Below the pieces are notes generated by a model. That model was not told the DNA's origin and did not search any database. It saw only the letters and a program-made list of their open reading frames with translations. A DNA stretch of 64,000 nucleotides. It comes from Lentzea jiangxiensis (GTDB lineage: Bacteria; Actinomycetota; Actinomycetes; Mycobacteriales; Pseudonocardiaceae). The stretch spans positions 310,001 to 374,000 of the forward strand of contig NZ_FNIX01000002.1 of assembly GCF_900104175.1 (NCBI RefSeq). Reading direction: 5' to 3'. Positions 35,637 to 44,154 of the stretch are shown here, one piece after another. The position numbers and the translations under genes were made by a program. How positions within the stretch are numbered: the stretch's first letter is position 1; each line of letters starts with the position of its first letter.

Positions 35637-35651
35637 GACCTTTTGAAGGTC
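35637..35651. terminator. Small hairpin between convergent genes
   Basis: GACCTT-TTG-AAGGTC, a 6-base perfect stem with adjacent T and A runs, between the PAP2 gene and the convergent SDR gene. Could work for either strand. Confidence 0.4.
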
Positions 35652-35672
35652 AGCTCAGCGCCACCGCACGCA

Positions 35673-36467
35673 TCAGGGCTGCCTCCACTTCCCGTCGGTC
35701 ATCAGCTGGCTCGCCTGCGGGCCCATCAGGGACATGCCGCCGTCCACGACGAGCGACGCCCCGGTCACGTAGCTCGCGGCCGGGGTGGCGAGGAACGCCA
35801 CGACCGCGGCGACCTCGTGCGCGCTGCCCGGCCTGCCGAGCGGCACGCCCGGACGGGACTCGGTGTGCGGGTCCACGTCCTCCTGCCCGGTCATCGGCGT
35901 CGAGATCTCACCCGGCGCCACGGAGTTGACCGTGATGCCGTGCTCGGACAGTTCGAGCGCGAGCACCTCGGTCAGCGCGCCGAGCCCCGCCTTCGCGGCG
36001 CAGTACGGCGCGGCACCCACCCGCGGCAGGTGCTCGTGGACCGAGGTGATGTTGATGATCCGGCCGCCGCGCCCCGCGGCGATCATGTGCTTGGCGGCGC
36101 GCTGGCAGCACAGGAACGCGCCGTCGAGGTCGACGGAGAGCACCTCGCGCCACTTGTCGAACGACATGTCCACGACCTTCTCGCTGCTGCCGGTGCCGGC
36201 GCAGTTCACCAGGACGTCGACGCCACCCAGTTCCCCGGCGAGCTCGTCGACGACGGCCGCCGCCGCGGGCAGGTCCGTGAGGTCGAGCTGCCGCACGGCG
36301 CACCGGGCACCGGCCTCGCGCACCTCGTCCGCTGTTCTCGTGGCTCCGTCGGCGTCGCGGTGGTAGGTGATGCCGACGTCGAGGCCGCCCCGTGCCAGCG
36401 CGACGGCGATGGCCTTGCCGATGCCGGAGTCGGCTCCGGTCACCACGGCGTGCAGAGGTGTGTTCAT
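35673..36467 (-). CDS. Short-chain dehydrogenase/reductase (glucose/3-oxoacyl reductase type)
   Basis: 264 residues from ATG 36467. Classical SDR: AVVTGADSGIGKAIAVALAR, NCAGTGSS, IINITSVHEHLP, the catalytic YCAAKAGLGAL, VNSVAPGEISTPM and a C-terminal YVTGASLVVDGGMSL. Its start overlaps the stop of the P450 gene upstream (ATGA), so the two form an operon and probably act on the same substrate, for example by oxidising a hydroxyl introduced by the P450. Confidence 0.93.
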   Translation of the reverse strand: MNTPLHAVVTGADSGIGKAIAVALARGGLDVGITYHRDADGATRTADEVREAGARCAVRQLDLTDLPAAAAVVDELAGELGGVDVLVNCAGTGSSEKVVDMSFDKWREVLSVDLDGAFLCCQRAAKHMIAAGRGGRIINITSVHEHLPRVGAAPYCAAKAGLGALTEVLALELSEHGITVNSVAPGEISTPMTGQEDVDPHTESRPGVPLGRPGSAHEVAAVVAFLATPAASYVTGASLVVDGGMSLMGPQASQLMTDGKWRQP

Positions 36468-37648
36468 GCGACGCGAGTACCCGTCGGCGTGGTCCGCAAG
36501 CGGATCGCGAAGTGGTTCAGCGTGGCGGGCAGCGGGGCGGTGAGCGCCGGGAACGACAGGTGCTCGCCGAGCGTGTCGAGCACCGCGGCGCCGGTGGCCA
36601 GCACCAGGTCGCGGCCGGGGCACACGCCGGGTCCACCGCTGAACGGCACGATCGCCGGGTCGAGAGGCCGGTCCCAGATCTCCGGCGCGTACCGGTCGGC
36701 GTGCGGCAGCCGGTCCGGGTCGCGGTGGAAGAACGGCGTGAACACCACGAACAGGGTGTCCTCCGGCAGCCACGTGCCGTGCCAGCGGGTGGCGATCGTG
36801 CTCTCCCGCAGGATGACGGGCGTCGTCGGCCACAGCCGCGCCGACTCGAGGATGCCGTGCGTCCCGCGTGCCCCGATGGCCAGCGCTCGCATCGTGACGA
36901 TCCCGGCGGCGTCGAACGCGAACAGCCAGTGGGGGACCTGGCCGGAGAGGTCACCCGGCTGGGCGGCCAGGCTGCCCTTCTCGGCGCGGGCGAGGTGGTC
37001 GTCGAGCCTGCGCTGGAAGCGTTCGCGCAGGCCGCGCTGCTTCGGGTGCAGGAACGCCCAGTTGGCGTTCTGGCGGAGTGCCAGCAGGTCGTCGGTGAGC
37101 TGGTCGTCACCACGCGCACCGTCACCGAGGACGATCCTGCGCACGATCCGCCACCACGTCTGGGAAAAGGCGTCCCAGGTGAGCTCACCCGTGCTCATCA
37201 CGTGGCGGGTGAGCAGGTCGGCCTCGTCACGCACGATCGCCTCGACCGGCACGTTCTCCGGCCGCAGCGCCCGTTCGTTGATCTCACGCAGCCGCTCCCT
37301 CTCCGCGCCTTCCGAGATGAGCACGCCGTGCGGCTGGAAATGCTGGAGCGCGGCCTTCTTCTCCTTGGTGGCCAACGCGAACGGCTCGGGTGACTCGTCG
37401 AGCAACCGGTGAACGTCCGTCGGGTCGACGAGGACCGCGATGCTGCGGCCGGTGACCCGCAGCCGGATCGGTTCCGGTCCGTAGCGGTCGCGGAGCTTGC
37501 GCATGGTCTCGACGGCGCGCTGGTCGGACTGGAGCTTCCCGGCCGCCGCCATGACACCCGGCCTGCGGACGATGACGCCTTTGGCGAGGGTCGGCAGCAG
37601 CACCGTCGCCAGCACACGCGCGGTGTCGAGTCGTGAGGAAATCGCCAT
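36464..37648 (-). CDS. Cytochrome P450
   Basis: 394 residues from ATG 37648 (MAISSRLDTARV). Haem-ligand region FSGGPGVCPGRDLVLATGAA with the axial cysteine; ExxR helix as LESARLWPTTP; substrate region AFDAAGIVTMRALA. The AFDAAG I-helix lacks the usual acid-Thr pair, as in some fatty-acid hydroxylating (peroxygenase-like) P450s. Shorter N-terminus with no membrane anchor. In an operon with the downstream SDR. Substrate unknown; a fatty acid or terpenoid is a guess. Confidence 0.93.
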   Translation of the reverse strand: MAISSRLDTARVLATVLLPTLAKGVIVRRPGVMAAAGKLQSDQRAVETMRKLRDRYGPEPIRLRVTGRSIAVLVDPTDVHRLLDESPEPFALATKEKKAALQHFQPHGVLISEGAERERLREINERALRPENVPVEAIVRDEADLLTRHVMSTGELTWDAFSQTWWRIVRRIVLGDGARGDDQLTDDLLALRQNANWAFLHPKQRGLRERFQRRLDDHLARAEKGSLAAQPGDLSGQVPHWLFAFDAAGIVTMRALAIGARGTHGILESARLWPTTPVILRESTIATRWHGTWLPEDTLFVVFTPFFHRDPDRLPHADRYAPEIWDRPLDPAIVPFSGGPGVCPGRDLVLATGAAVLDTLGEHLSFPALTAPLPATLNHFAIRLRTTPTGTRVA

Positions 37649-37672
37649 GTCCGGGGTTACCCGGTGACCCAG

Positions 37673-37698
37673 GTGTGAACCGCACCGGCCGGGGGTAC
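37673..37698 (+). promoter_or_regulatory. SigB/SigF-like promoter for the stress genes at 37730 onward
   Basis: GTGT (37673-37676), 16-base spacer, GGGTAC (37693-37698) matches GNNT-N14-16-GGGTAY, 31 bases before the ATG at 37730. Layout is nearly the same as that at 27371-27396. Confidence 0.45.
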
Positions 37699-37729
37699 TC
37701 GCGGGCCAGCACCGAGCAAGGAGGTCGTG

Positions 37730-38056
37730 ATGCCCGCGGGATCGAACGCGAAACGCGAACGCCAGTACCAGCACATCAAGGACTCCGCTGAAGACCGCGG
37801 CGCGTCGCCCAAGCGCGCGAAGGAGATCGCCGCACGCACGGTGAACAAGAACCGCGCCCAGGCCGGGGAGTCCAGAACCGCCAGCAGGTCGTCCACCCAG
37901 GACACGTCGCCGCAGAAGCGCGGTGGTCAGCGGTCGGGCACGAACCGGCCGAAGGGCCTCACCAAGGAGCAGCTCTACGACGAGGCCAAGAAGAAGAACG
38001 TCCAGGGCCGCTCCACCATGACGAAGAAGGAGCTGGCGAGCGCGCTGGGTCGCTGA
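37730..38056 (+). CDS. Small basic protein with C-terminal Rho-N/SAP-like motif
   Basis: 108 residues from ATG 37730 behind a near-perfect aaggagg. The N-terminal part is highly charged (KRERQYQHIKDSAEDRGAS, KRAKEIAARTVNKNRAQAG) and probably helical; a Ser/Arg-rich linker leads to the C-terminal LTKEQLYDEAKKKNVQGRST and MTKKELASALGR. Proteins of this shape are annotated as plasmid stabilisation or stress proteins in actinobacteria; the basic character suggests nucleic-acid binding. The stop shares a base with the next start (TGATG). Confidence 0.82.
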   Translation: MPAGSNAKRERQYQHIKDSAEDRGASPKRAKEIAARTVNKNRAQAGESRTASRSSTQDTSPQKRGGQRSGTNRPKGLTKEQLYDEAKKKNVQGRSTMTKKELASALGR

Positions 38057-38718
38057 TGTCTGATGTGGACAAGTCCTCGATCCTGACGATCCTCACCACC
38101 GAGCACTACACGTTGCAGATGGTGCGCACCGCGACGATCACCGACGCGGCCAGCCGGGCGGGACACCTGCTCACCACGATCTCCGCGTCGATGATCGCGA
38201 TGGGGTTCGTGGCCCAGCTGGTGCCGCCGGAGGTGCTGCTGGTCATGATGCTGGTCATCTCCACCGGACTGTTCCTGATCGGGCTCGCGACCCTGTTCAG
38301 GACGGTGGAGCTCACCATCGAGGACGTGCAGGCGGGTCTGGGGATCAACCGGATCCGGCACGTCTACGGCGATCTCGAACCCTCCACCAGAGACGTTTTC
38401 GTGCGGCAGATGCACGACGACACGACCAGCGTGCAGCTCGACGCCGGTCAGACCGGCTGGCGCAACGCCAGGCGGCCGCGGCTCATCGGCACCGCACTGG
38501 GCGTGTCCGGCCTGGTGAACCTCGTGAACGGACTGCTCGCCGGCGTCATCGCCGGTGCCGCCGCGGGGCTACTCGACGCGGGCCTGACCTGGTCCATCGC
38601 GATCGGTGCCGTTGCCTGTGCGGCCGTCATCAGCGGCTTCGGCATCGCGCTCGGACGCATCGGACGGCGCGGCGTCGCGCCCATCACCACGCGCTATCCG
38701 AGGAACAACCCGAACTGA
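38056..38718 (+). CDS. Membrane protein of unknown function
   Basis: 220 residues. Cytoplasmic N-terminus (SDVDKSSILTILTTEHYTLQ), two hydrophobic segments at about 35-80 (LLTTISASMIAMGFVAQLVP, VLLVMMLVISTGLFLIGLA), a soluble middle part, and two more at about 140-195 (GLVNLVNGLLAGVIAGAAAG, WSIAIGAVACAAVISGFGIA). No family recognised. Coupled to the small basic protein upstream and followed by the hemerythrin gene after 16 bases, so it belongs to the same putative stress operon. Confidence 0.75.
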   Translation: MSDVDKSSILTILTTEHYTLQMVRTATITDAASRAGHLLTTISASMIAMGFVAQLVPPEVLLVMMLVISTGLFLIGLATLFRTVELTIEDVQAGLGINRIRHVYGDLEPSTRDVFVRQMHDDTTSVQLDAGQTGWRNARRPRLIGTALGVSGLVNLVNGLLAGVIAGAAAGLLDAGLTWSIAIGAVACAAVISGFGIALGRIGRRGVAPITTRYPRNNPN

Positions 38719-38734
38719 AGGGGAAACCACCACC

Positions 38735-39289
38735 ATGCAGTACGACGTCGTCGACCTGATCATGCAGGACCACCGCGAGGTGGAGCGCCTGTTCGACGAG
38801 CTGAAGAACCACCCGGAGAAGCGACCCCTGCTGACCCCGGTGCTCTGCGGTCTGCTGGTCGCCCACAGCCGGGCCGAGGAGGCCGAGGTCTACCCGGTCG
38901 CCAAGGACGCCGGCGGCGAGGACGAGGTCGAGCACAGCCAGGAGGAGCACGCCGAGGCCGAGCAGTTGCTCGCCAAGCTCCTCGACACCGCCTACGACTC
39001 GCCGCAGTACGAAAAGGCGCTGCAGGAGGTCGTCGACTCCATCACCCACCACGTGGAGGAAGAGGAGAAGACGGTGCTCCCGGGCATGCGCCAGCGCCTG
39101 AGCGCGGAACGCCGCCACGAGCTCGGCGAGGCGTTCGCGCGCAGCCGCGCCGACCACCTCGGTGAGCTGCCCGGCCAGGCCACGCGCGAGGAACTGCTCC
39201 TGCAGGCCAAGAACATGGGCCTGGACGGCGCGTCGAGCATGACCAAGGAGCAGCTGCGCCGCGAGCTGCAGAAGGCGGCGTCCTCCTAG
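38735..39289 (+). CDS. Hemerythrin HHE-domain protein with C-terminal Rho-N/SAP-like motif
   Basis: 184 residues. Four-helix HHE cation-binding domain: DLIMQDHREVERLF, LLVAHSRAEEAEVYPVAKD, HSQEEHAEAEQLLAKL and DSITHHVEEEEKTVLPGMRQ supply the His/Glu ligands of a di-iron site. The C-terminal tail TREELLLQAKNMGLDGASSM, then TKEQLRREL repeats the Rho-N/SAP-like motif of the proteins at 27431 and 37730. HHE proteins bind oxygen, NO or metal and are often stress-induced. Convergent with, and overlapping by four bases, the oxygenase gene. Confidence 0.88.
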   Translation: MQYDVVDLIMQDHREVERLFDELKNHPEKRPLLTPVLCGLLVAHSRAEEAEVYPVAKDAGGEDEVEHSQEEHAEAEQLLAKLLDTAYDSPQYEKALQEVVDSITHHVEEEEKTVLPGMRQRLSAERRHELGEAFARSRADHLGELPGQATREELLLQAKNMGLDGASSMTKEQLRRELQKAASS

Positions 39290-40008
39290 GCGTCGTCCGT
39301 CCGCACCGTCTGGATGTGCACGATCCGGGCGCCGGTGTGCGCCTCCCGGCCGTGCCAGCAGCGGTAGTTGTCGAGGGCCAGCACGTCGCCCTCGTCGAGC
39401 TCGATCCTCGGCAGCTCCCGCTGGACCCGCTCGACCTCGGTGTCGAAGCGGGCGAGCATCTCCTCGACGTGGTCGGCCTCGGGGTCGCGGTGCAGGGCCG
39501 TGACCCCGTCCGAGCGCCGGGTGATGCGCCTGCCCGTGCGGGTGTACTCGATGTGGCAACCTACCCGCGGTGTCGCGGGTAGGCCGCGCGTCTGCGCCCA
39601 GCGTCCGTAGAGGTCGACGTCCTTGCCCCGCAGGAACTCCCTGAGCTCCGCGTCCAGCGAGTCCGTGAACTCGTGCGCGTCGAGCACGAACGACTGACCT
39701 CCGCACGGCGCCCGCGACGCGAGCAGCACCAGGACGTGGTCCTCGTCGGGATGCCTGCGCCGCACCGGTTTCCCGCCGACGTCCACCACCACGTCGAAGC
39801 TGTCCGCATGCAGACCCACCACCCCGCCGTCCACGGACCGGCGCGTGCGGTGGGGGAAGAGCTCGCGCAACGCCGTGCCGAACAGCAGCGCGGCGGCCGC
39901 CGGCAGCGAGCCGGGGGAGTTCGGCAGCCCGGTCAGGACCACCGCGCCGTTCTCCGCCAACGCGGTGCGAGCGGCGGGGTCGGGGACCGGGACGCGGGGG
40001 ACGATCAC
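39286..40008 (-). CDS. TauD/clavaminate-synthase-like Fe(II)/2-oxoglutarate oxygenase
   Basis: 240 residues from GTG 40008. The iron ligands are read as His/Asp in GLHADSFDV and the distal His in NYRCWHGREAHTG, with the 2-oxoglutarate arginine just after (GARIVHIQ). RRSDGVTALHRDPEADHVEE and LDEGDVLALDNYR are typical of the clavaminate-synthase/TauD superfamily. Start overlaps the MFS exporter stop by four bases, so both come from the divergent Zur-box promoter. It probably hydroxylates an amino-acid-derived intermediate. Confidence 0.85.
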   Translation of the reverse strand: MIVPRVPVPDPAARTALAENGAVVLTGLPNSPGSLPAAAALLFGTALRELFPHRTRRSVDGGVVGLHADSFDVVVDVGGKPVRRRHPDEDHVLVLLASRAPCGGQSFVLDAHEFTDSLDAELREFLRGKDVDLYGRWAQTRGLPATPRVGCHIEYTRTGRRITRRSDGVTALHRDPEADHVEEMLARFDTEVERVQRELPRIELDEGDVLALDNYRCWHGREAHTGARIVHIQTVRTDDA

Positions 40009-41213
40009 CGGCGCGGCCCGAAGTCGCGGGACGACGGCACGAGCGCCGCCAGGGCGGGTGCGGCGAAGCAGATCACCGCGCAGACCGCGAGCACCGCCGG
40101 GGCACCGAACTCGGAGATGGCCGGGGCGATGAGCGCGAGGCCGACCGGCGCGAGGCCGTACGACATCAGGAAGTCCAAAGAGGACACCCGAGCGAGCTTC
40201 GAGGGCTCCACCTCGCGCTGGGTCGCGGTGAACCACGGCACGTTGAACAGCTCGATGCCGATGCCGGCGACGACGTAGGCGGCGATCACGACGAACGGGT
40301 GCACCGGCAGCAGCAGGCTCAGCGGCGCGAACCCGTACAGCGCCAGGCCGGACAGCGCGGTCCACCCGGCGTGGCGCGGCCGCCAGCGGGCGATCAGCAG
40401 CGCCCCGGCCAGTGCGCCGAGGGTGTAGGCGGTCATCGCCCCGGCGAGCACGGCCTCGGTGTCGTAGCGGTCGCGGCTGACCAGCGGCAGCACCACACCG
40501 GTCGCCGAGTAGCCGGTTGCGATCACGGCGGTGAGCGCGCCCAGGCCCGCCAGGAACCACGGGTGGCGCCGCGCCTCCCGCACGCCCTCCCAGAAGTCGG
40601 CCACGAACCCGTTGCCGCTGCCCGGTGCGGTGAGCCCGGTGCCGGCGGGCGGGACCAGCGCGGCCACGAGCCACAGCGCGCCGATGCCGAGCAGCAGCAC
40701 CTGGGTGTTCACGAACAGCGCCAGCAACGCCGTGAGGCCCGGTGCCACCAACGTGGTCACGCGCACCGACAACGTCATCGCGGCGTTGGCCTGCTGGCGC
40801 TGGTCGCCTTCGACGACCTCGGCGGTCAGCGCCTGGAACGCCGGGCGGCACGCACCCTGTCCCGCACCCATCGCCGCCGCCGCGAGAGCCGCCACCACGA
40901 GCGAATTGCCCACGAACGCGGCCAGCACGGGGGCGGCGACGGCGGACGTCAGACCCGACCACAGCACGACCTGGCGGCGCGCGTAGCGGTCGGCGAGCAC
41001 ACCGCTGACCGGCACGGCGGCGAGGAAGCCCACCGTGCGCGCGGCCAGCAGCACGCCCAGCTCCACGGCGGTGATGGAGCGGGAGAGCACCGCGAGACCC
41101 AGCACGAACGGCAGCGCCCAGGTCGCGATGCCGGACGCCGTGGTCGCGGTCCAGAGGCGGAGAAAAGTGGTGCTGCGCAGCACCGACGGGCTGCGCACTG
41201 TGTCGTGGACCAC
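40005..41213 (-). CDS. MFS transporter (probable exporter)
   Basis: 402 residues from GTG 41213, placed 7 bases after gagagg. Twelve hydrophobic segments; MFS A-motif-like GVLADRYARRQVVLWSG between segments 2 and 3. Resembles the EntS-type group of metallophore and drug exporters. First gene of a minus-strand pair with the oxygenase, divergent from a metal-type ABC importer, with one Zur-like box between: the usual plan of a locus that secretes a chelator and takes up the loaded form. Export role is inferred from context. Confidence 0.88.
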   Translation of the reverse strand: MVHDTVRSPSVLRSTTFLRLWTATTASGIATWALPFVLGLAVLSRSITAVELGVLLAARTVGFLAAVPVSGVLADRYARRQVVLWSGLTSAVAAPVLAAFVGNSLVVAALAAAAMGAGQGACRPAFQALTAEVVEGDQRQQANAAMTLSVRVTTLVAPGLTALLALFVNTQVLLLGIGALWLVAALVPPAGTGLTAPGSGNGFVADFWEGVREARRHPWFLAGLGALTAVIATGYSATGVVLPLVSRDRYDTEAVLAGAMTAYTLGALAGALLIARWRPRHAGWTALSGLALYGFAPLSLLLPVHPFVVIAAYVVAGIGIELFNVPWFTATQREVEPSKLARVSSLDFLMSYGLAPVGLALIAPAISEFGAPAVLAVCAVICFAAPALAALVPSSRDFGPRR

Positions 41214-41240
41214 GTGTTCGACCTCTCGGCAGGGTTGCAA

Positions 41241-41258
41241 TGAAAATGATTGTCGTTA
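41241..41258. promoter_or_regulatory. Zur/Fur-type metal-regulator box in the divergent promoter
   Basis: TGAAAA-TGA-TTGTCG, followed by TTA, resembles the actinobacterial Zur box TGAAAA-TGA-TTTTCA with two mismatches in the right half. It is in the 85-base gap between the MFS gene (start 41213) and the lipoprotein gene (start 41299), a conspicuous AT-rich island. A Fur-like site is the alternative; it does not look like the DtxR/IdeR consensus. Confidence 0.6.
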
Positions 41259-41298
41259 CAGTAGCGCAAGCCGTTCGAGTGAATCTCTGGAGGATCTG

Positions 41299-42279
41299 AT
41301 GTCACACCCGAGCCGGTTCGGCCCGGTGTTGTTGGTCGCGGTGCTCGCCGCGGGCTGCGCCACCCCAGGAGGTGCCGAGGTACCGGCGGCGCAGTCGGTG
41401 GTGGTCGAGAGCTGCGGCAAGCGGCTGTCGTTCGCCGGCACTCCGCAGCGGGTGGTGACGCTGGACCAGAACTCGACGGAAACCCTGCTGGCGCTGGGAC
41501 TTCAGGACAAGATCGCCGGCACGGCGAACCTGAAGACCAAGGTCGCGCCCAGGTTCGCCGAGGCCTACGCCAAGATCCCCGTCCTCTCGCCCAAGGTCCT
41601 CACCTCGGAACCGTTGCGGGCGGCCAACCCCGACCTCGTGGTGGCGTCGTTCAAGGAGCTCTTCACCGCCGACCGCGCCGGCACGCGCGACGAGCTGGAG
41701 TCCCTGGGCGTGCCGACGTTCGTGAGCGCGGTGAACTGCTCCGACGGCGCGACCGCGCCGTTCGAGCGGCTGTTCCGCGACTACGAGAACTTCGGCAAGA
41801 TCTTCGGCATCCAGGACCGGGCGAACCAGCTCGCCGCCGAGCAGCGCGCCGCCGTCGCCGAGGTGCAGGCCGTCAAGCGGGAACCGGTGAAGGTCGTCTG
41901 GGTCTACTCGGTGTTCAAGGGCGTCCCGTACGTGGCGGGCAGGGACGGCATGGCCAGCCAGATGAGCAAGATCGCCGGTGCGGTCAACGTCTTCGACGAC
42001 CTCAACCAGGAGTGGCCGGAGGCGTCCTGGGAGGAGATCGCGCGCCGCGACCCCGACGTCGTCGTGATCGGCGACCTGTCCGAGCGCGGCAACCCCGGTG
42101 ACAAGGCGAACGAGAAGCTCGCGATGATGCGTGAACACCCGGCCGTGTCGCAGCTCAAGGCCGTGCGGGAGAACAAGGTCATCGAACTGCCCGGCATCGA
42201 GATGGACCCGTCGGTCCGCACGGTCGACGCGCTCAAGGCGTTGGGCGCGGGACTCGACAAGATCGCCGGCCGTGGCTGA
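41299..42279 (+). CDS. ABC-transporter substrate-binding lipoprotein (FecB/BtuF type)
   Basis: 326 residues from ATG 41299 behind ggagg. A lipoprotein signal peptide with lipobox LAAGC (Cys at about 20) is followed by the helical-backbone binding-protein fold: RVVTLDQNSTETLLALGL, NPDLVVASFKELFT, VKVVWVYSVFKGVPYVAGRD, WEEIARRDPDVVVIGD and VIELPGIEMDP. Binds metal chelates, haem, cobalamin or similar outside the membrane. Overlaps the permease start. Zur-like box upstream favours a zinc chelate, which is inference. Confidence 0.92.
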   Translation: MSHPSRFGPVLLVAVLAAGCATPGGAEVPAAQSVVVESCGKRLSFAGTPQRVVTLDQNSTETLLALGLQDKIAGTANLKTKVAPRFAEAYAKIPVLSPKVLTSEPLRAANPDLVVASFKELFTADRAGTRDELESLGVPTFVSAVNCSDGATAPFERLFRDYENFGKIFGIQDRANQLAAEQRAAVAEVQAVKREPVKVVWVYSVFKGVPYVAGRDGMASQMSKIAGAVNVFDDLNQEWPEASWEEIARRDPDVVVIGDLSERGNPGDKANEKLAMMREHPAVSQLKAVRENKVIELPGIEMDPSVRTVDALKALGAGLDKIAGRG

Positions 42280-43339
42280 CGCCGCCGTCCTCGATCAGGA
42301 CCCGGTCGTCGCCCCGGCCCCGAAATCCCTGCACGGCAGGAAGAACACGTTCGTCGTCGTCCTGAGCCTGGTCGTCCTCGTCGTGTCGCTGGTGCTCGCC
42401 GTGCGCATCGGCGTGGGGGCGGGCTGGGCGGAGATCGGTCGTGCCGCGGGCAGCCGCCTCGGGCTCGCCGTGGTGCCGCTGCCGCGCCTGCTGGACTCGT
42501 TGATCTGGGACCTGAGACTGCCCCGGGTGCTGCTCGCGGCACTCGTCGGCGCGGCTCTGGCGGTCTGCGGCGCGGTGCTGCAGAGCGTCACGCGCAACTC
42601 GCTCGCCGACCCCTACCTCCTCGGGGTGTCCTCCGGTGCCTCGACGGGCGCGGTGGTCGTCGTGGTGCTCGGGTTCGCCGGGTCGCAGCTCGGCATCACC
42701 GGTGGTGCGCTCATCGGCGCGCTCGTGTCGTTCGGGCTGCTGATGGTGCTGTTGCGCCGCACCGGCCTCGACTCCTCGCGGATCGTGCTGACCGGTGTGG
42801 TCGTGGGGCAGCTGTTCGCGGCGCTCACGTCGTTGATCCTGCTCTCGTCCGGTGACGCCGACAGCATCCGCGCGGTCACCAACTGGCTGCTGGGCTCGCT
42901 GGCCTCGGCGCGTTGGACGTCCGTGGCGGTGTGCGCGGTGGTCCTCGGTGTGGGGCTGCTCGTGGTGTGGCTGTGCTCGGCCGCGCTGGACGGGTTCGCG
43001 TTCGGCACCGACACGGCGTCCTCGCTCGGCGTCGACGTCCGCGCCACCAGGGCCGTGCTGCTGGTGACCACCTCGGTGCTGACCGCGGTGGCGGTGGCCG
43101 CCGTGGGTGCGGTCGGGTTCGTCGGGCTGATCATCCCTCACGGCGTCCGGTTCCTCGTGGGTCCGTTGCACCGCAAGCTGCTGCCGATGTCGGCGGTGGT
43201 CGGCGCGGTGTTCCTGGTCTGGACGGACGCGCTGACCCGCGTCGTGTTCTCGCCGCTGGAGGTGCCGGTGGGCGTGTTCACCGCGCTGATCGGCGTGCCG
43301 CTGTTCCTGCTGGTGCTGCGCAAGCGGGGTGAGCTGTGA
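42272..43339 (+). CDS. FecCD-family ABC permease
   Basis: 355 residues from GTG 42272. Eight to ten membrane segments with family motifs: [50 protein letters not shown], and GFVGLIIPHGVRFLVGPLHR near the C-terminus, the cytoplasmic coupling region. Probably forms a homodimer with the adjacent ATPase. Overlaps the upstream lipoprotein gene by eight bases and the ATPase gene by four. Confidence 0.94.
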   Translation: MADAAVLDQDPVVAPAPKSLHGRKNTFVVVLSLVVLVVSLVLAVRIGVGAGWAEIGRAAGSRLGLAVVPLPRLLDSLIWDLRLPRVLLAALVGAALAVCGAVLQSVTRNSLADPYLLGVSSGASTGAVVVVVLGFAGSQLGITGGALIGALVSFGLLMVLLRRTGLDSSRIVLTGVVVGQLFAALTSLILLSSGDADSIRAVTNWLLGSLASARWTSVAVCAVVLGVGLLVVWLCSAALDGFAFGTDTASSLGVDVRATRAVLLVTTSVLTAVAVAAVGAVGFVGLIIPHGVRFLVGPLHRKLLPMSAVVGAVFLVWTDALTRVVFSPLEVPVGVFTALIGVPLFLLVLRKRGEL

Positions 43340-44106
43340 GGATCGAGGTCCGCGACCTCAGCTGGGGCGTGCCGGGCAAGACCATCGTGCACGACGTGAG
43401 CCTGGTGGTGGAGCCGGGGGAGACCGTCGGGTTGATCGGACCGAACGGCTCCGGCAAGTCGTCGCTGCTTCGGTGCGTCGCCGGGCTGCGCACCCCGACC
43501 GGCGGAACCGTGCTCTACGACGGCGCGGAGATCGGGGCGTGGTCCGCCCGCGACCGCGCGCGCAAGCTGGCGTTCGTCGAGCAGACGGCGGACACCGAGA
43601 GCGACCTGCGGGTGGCCGAGGTGGTCATGCTCGGCCGCACGTGCCACCGGTCGCGCTGGCGCGGCCCGGACGCCTCCGACCACGAGATCGTCGCCGCCGC
43701 GCTGGCGCGACTCGACCTGACCGGGCTGGCGGACCGCCCGTGGAAGCAGCTCTCCGGGGGTGAGCGGCAGCGCACGCACCTCGCGCGGGCGCTGGCGCAA
43801 CGCACGTCCGGGCTGCTGCTCGACGAGCCGACCAACCACCTGGACGTCCGCCACCAGCTCGAGCTCATGGAGCTGGCGGGCAGCACACCGCAGACCGTCG
43901 TGGTGGCGCTGCACGACCTCGCACTGGCCGCCCGGTACTGCGACCGGCTGGTCCTGATGCACGGCGGCGCGGTCGTCGCGGACGGCCCGGCGACCGAGGT
44001 GCTGACGGCCCCGCTGCTGCGCGAGGTGTTCGACGTGGAAGCCGAGATCGGCCGCGACGGCCTGGGCCACCTGGCCGTGGGCTACCGCGAGCCGGTTCGC
44101 CGATGA
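43336..44106 (+). CDS. ABC-transporter ATP-binding protein (FepC type)
   Basis: 256 residues from GTG 43336. Walker A GPNGSGKSSLLR, Q-loop FVEQTADTES, signature LSGGERQRTHLARALAQ, Walker B LLLDEPTNHLDVRHQLE and the H-loop VALHDLALAARYCDR. Energises uptake through the adjoining permease. The end of the transporter operon proper is followed by a 48-base gap before the DUF364 gene. Confidence 0.95.
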   Translation: MRIEVRDLSWGVPGKTIVHDVSLVVEPGETVGLIGPNGSGKSSLLRCVAGLRTPTGGTVLYDGAEIGAWSARDRARKLAFVEQTADTESDLRVAEVVMLGRTCHRSRWRGPDASDHEIVAAALARLDLTGLADRPWKQLSGGERQRTHLARALAQRTSGLLLDEPTNHLDVRHQLELMELAGSTPQTVVVALHDLALAARYCDRLVLMHGGAVVADGPATEVLTAPLLREVFDVEAEIGRDGLGHLAVGYREPVRR

Positions 44107-44154
44107 GCCCCGGGATTCGCGCCGCGATCCGGAACGACCAGACGAGGGTGAGCT

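Noticed and set aside
35673..37648. P450-SDR pair as part of a natural-product cluster
   Set aside because: No terpene synthase, PKS or NRPS genes nearby; the pair is convergent with the glycan cluster and better treated as an independent operon.
39286..40962. 558-codon version of the oxygenase
   Set aside because: The first ~315 codons are an out-of-frame reading of the MFS gene; the real start is the GTG at 40008, coupled to the MFS stop.
41213..41240. Longer MFS protein from a TTG codon at 41240
   Set aside because: The start would abut the Zur-like box and has no ribosome-binding site; GTG 41213 has gagagg at good spacing.
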